Assembly: GCA_937997485.1 (NCBI GenBank)
Contig: CALKTH010000079.1
Coordinates: 1-45,462 of the forward strand
DNA: 45,462 nucleotides
Source: an uncultured Acidimicrobiales bacterium
GTDB lineage: Bacteria > Actinomycetota > Acidimicrobiia > Acidimicrobiales > SZUA-35
Reading direction: 5' to 3'
Numbering within the stretch: position 1 is the first letter of the stretch; every line of letters starts with the position of its first letter. This document shows, one piece after another, positions 45,095 through 45,462 of this stretch. The translations under genes were made by a program, and so were the position numbers. The notes beneath the pieces are model-generated. The model saw only the letters and a program-made list of their open reading frames with translations. It made no database searches and was not told the DNA's origin.

Positions 45095-45462
45095 TGCTCT
45101 TCACTCAGCCCGTCTTCTTCGCGTTCTTCGCCATCGTGCTGGTGCTCCAGTGGCAGCTGCTGAGATCCAACCGATCCCGAAAGTGGATGCTGCTGGCAGC
45201 CAGCTATCTCTTCTACGGCTGGTGGGACTGGCGGTTCCTCTCGCTGATCATCGTTTCGACGCTGATCGACTACACCGCAGCGCTCCGCATCCAGGCCTCG
45301 GATGTGCCGAGCCTGCGCCGCCGTTGGATGCTCCTCAGCCTCGCCTCCAACCTGGGAATGCTCGGCTTCTTCAAGTACGCCGGATTCTTCGCTGACTCGG
45401 CGGTTGCGCTTGCGAACTCACTCGGCGGCGAGCTGAGCTCGACGACGTTGAACGTGGTGCTG
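45094..45462 (+). CDS. MBOAT O-acyltransferase (5' part; runs off the right edge)
   Basis: ATG 45094 overlaps the previous stop, and the frame stays open to the end, giving 123 residues. The start MLFTQPVFFAFFAIVLVLQW and the following RKWMLLAASYLFYGWWDWRF are the standard N-terminus of AlgI/DltB-type MBOAT proteins, followed by LSLIIVSTLIDYTAALRI and SLASNLGMLGFFKYAGFFAD. These enzymes move acyl groups across the membrane for polymer acylation. The catalytic His of the family lies further on, beyond the window. It forms an operon with the SGNH-like gene. Confidence 0.93.
   Translation, partial: MLFTQPVFFAFFAIVLVLQWQLLRSNRSRKWMLLAASYLFYGWWDWRFLSLIIVSTLIDYTAALRIQASDVPSLRRRWMLLSLASNLGMLGFFKYAGFFADSAVALANSLGGELSSTTLNVVL

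Overview
The window is high-GC DNA with dense genes, many 4-base stop/start overlaps (ATGA, GTGA, TGATG), frequent GTG starts and a CIRCE-controlled groESL. Gene content and order (tsaB-rimI, tsaE-tsaD, groES-groEL, guaB3-guaA) match the conserved chromosomal neighbourhood known from Actinobacteria such as mycobacteria. DUF11, DUF4214 and spondin-type surface proteins and the overall style make me infer an Acidimicrobiia-like, probably aquatic, actinobacterium. The taxonomic inference is not proven by the sequence alone.

Layout. 1-389: 5' part of a dihydroorotase gene (pyrC), minus strand. 523-1742: tsaB-rimI. 1781-10549: an unusual accessory block that separates tsaB-rimI from tsaE-tsaD. It holds a lipoxygenase-like gene (+) that meets, tail to tail with 4 bases between stop codons, a minus-strand run of GNAT acetyltransferase, polytopic membrane alpha/beta-hydrolase, class III cyclase-STAND ATPase and catalase-like protein; the last three overlap by 4 bases each. 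10623-12172: tsaE-tsaD. 12221-20293: one giant LPXTG-anchored surface protein with 18 DUF11 repeats. 20304-23431: TVP38-type membrane protein, HAD hydrolase, TerC and a small hypothetical protein. 23505-25600: promoter, CIRCE, groES, groEL, terminator. 25717-25806: palindrome-containing direct repeats. 25814-29546: a hypothetical protein, a membrane protein and a secreted beta-propeller/DUF4214 protein. 29609-34930: small protein, CoA-type Nudix hydrolase, hypothetical protein, YcaQ-type glycosylase and three unrecognised proteins. 34996-37724: guaB3-guaA. 37833-40547: small membrane protein, FAD/NAD disulfide oxidoreductase, glycerophosphodiester phosphodiesterase. 40711-42057: secreted double-spondin protein. 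42232-43848: ABC-F ATPase. 44003-45462: SGNH-like protein plus MBOAT acyltransferase (cut by the window end).

How genes work together. TsaB, TsaD and TsaE make the t6A tRNA modification; GroES/EL fold proteins; GuaB3 and GuaA act in guanine nucleotide metabolism. The most novel part is 1781-10549. A hydrolase that could release acyl chains, a lipoxygenase-like protein that could oxidise them and a catalase-like protein that could process peroxides are arranged around a cyclase-ATPase signalling protein. I propose, as inference only, a lipid-oxidation or oxylipin-type signalling or stress module. Its lipoxygenase and catalase members both deviate at key metal or heme ligand positions, so the chemistry is open. 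No gap between genes exceeds about 300 bases; no tRNA, rRNA, CRISPR array or insertion sequence was recognised.
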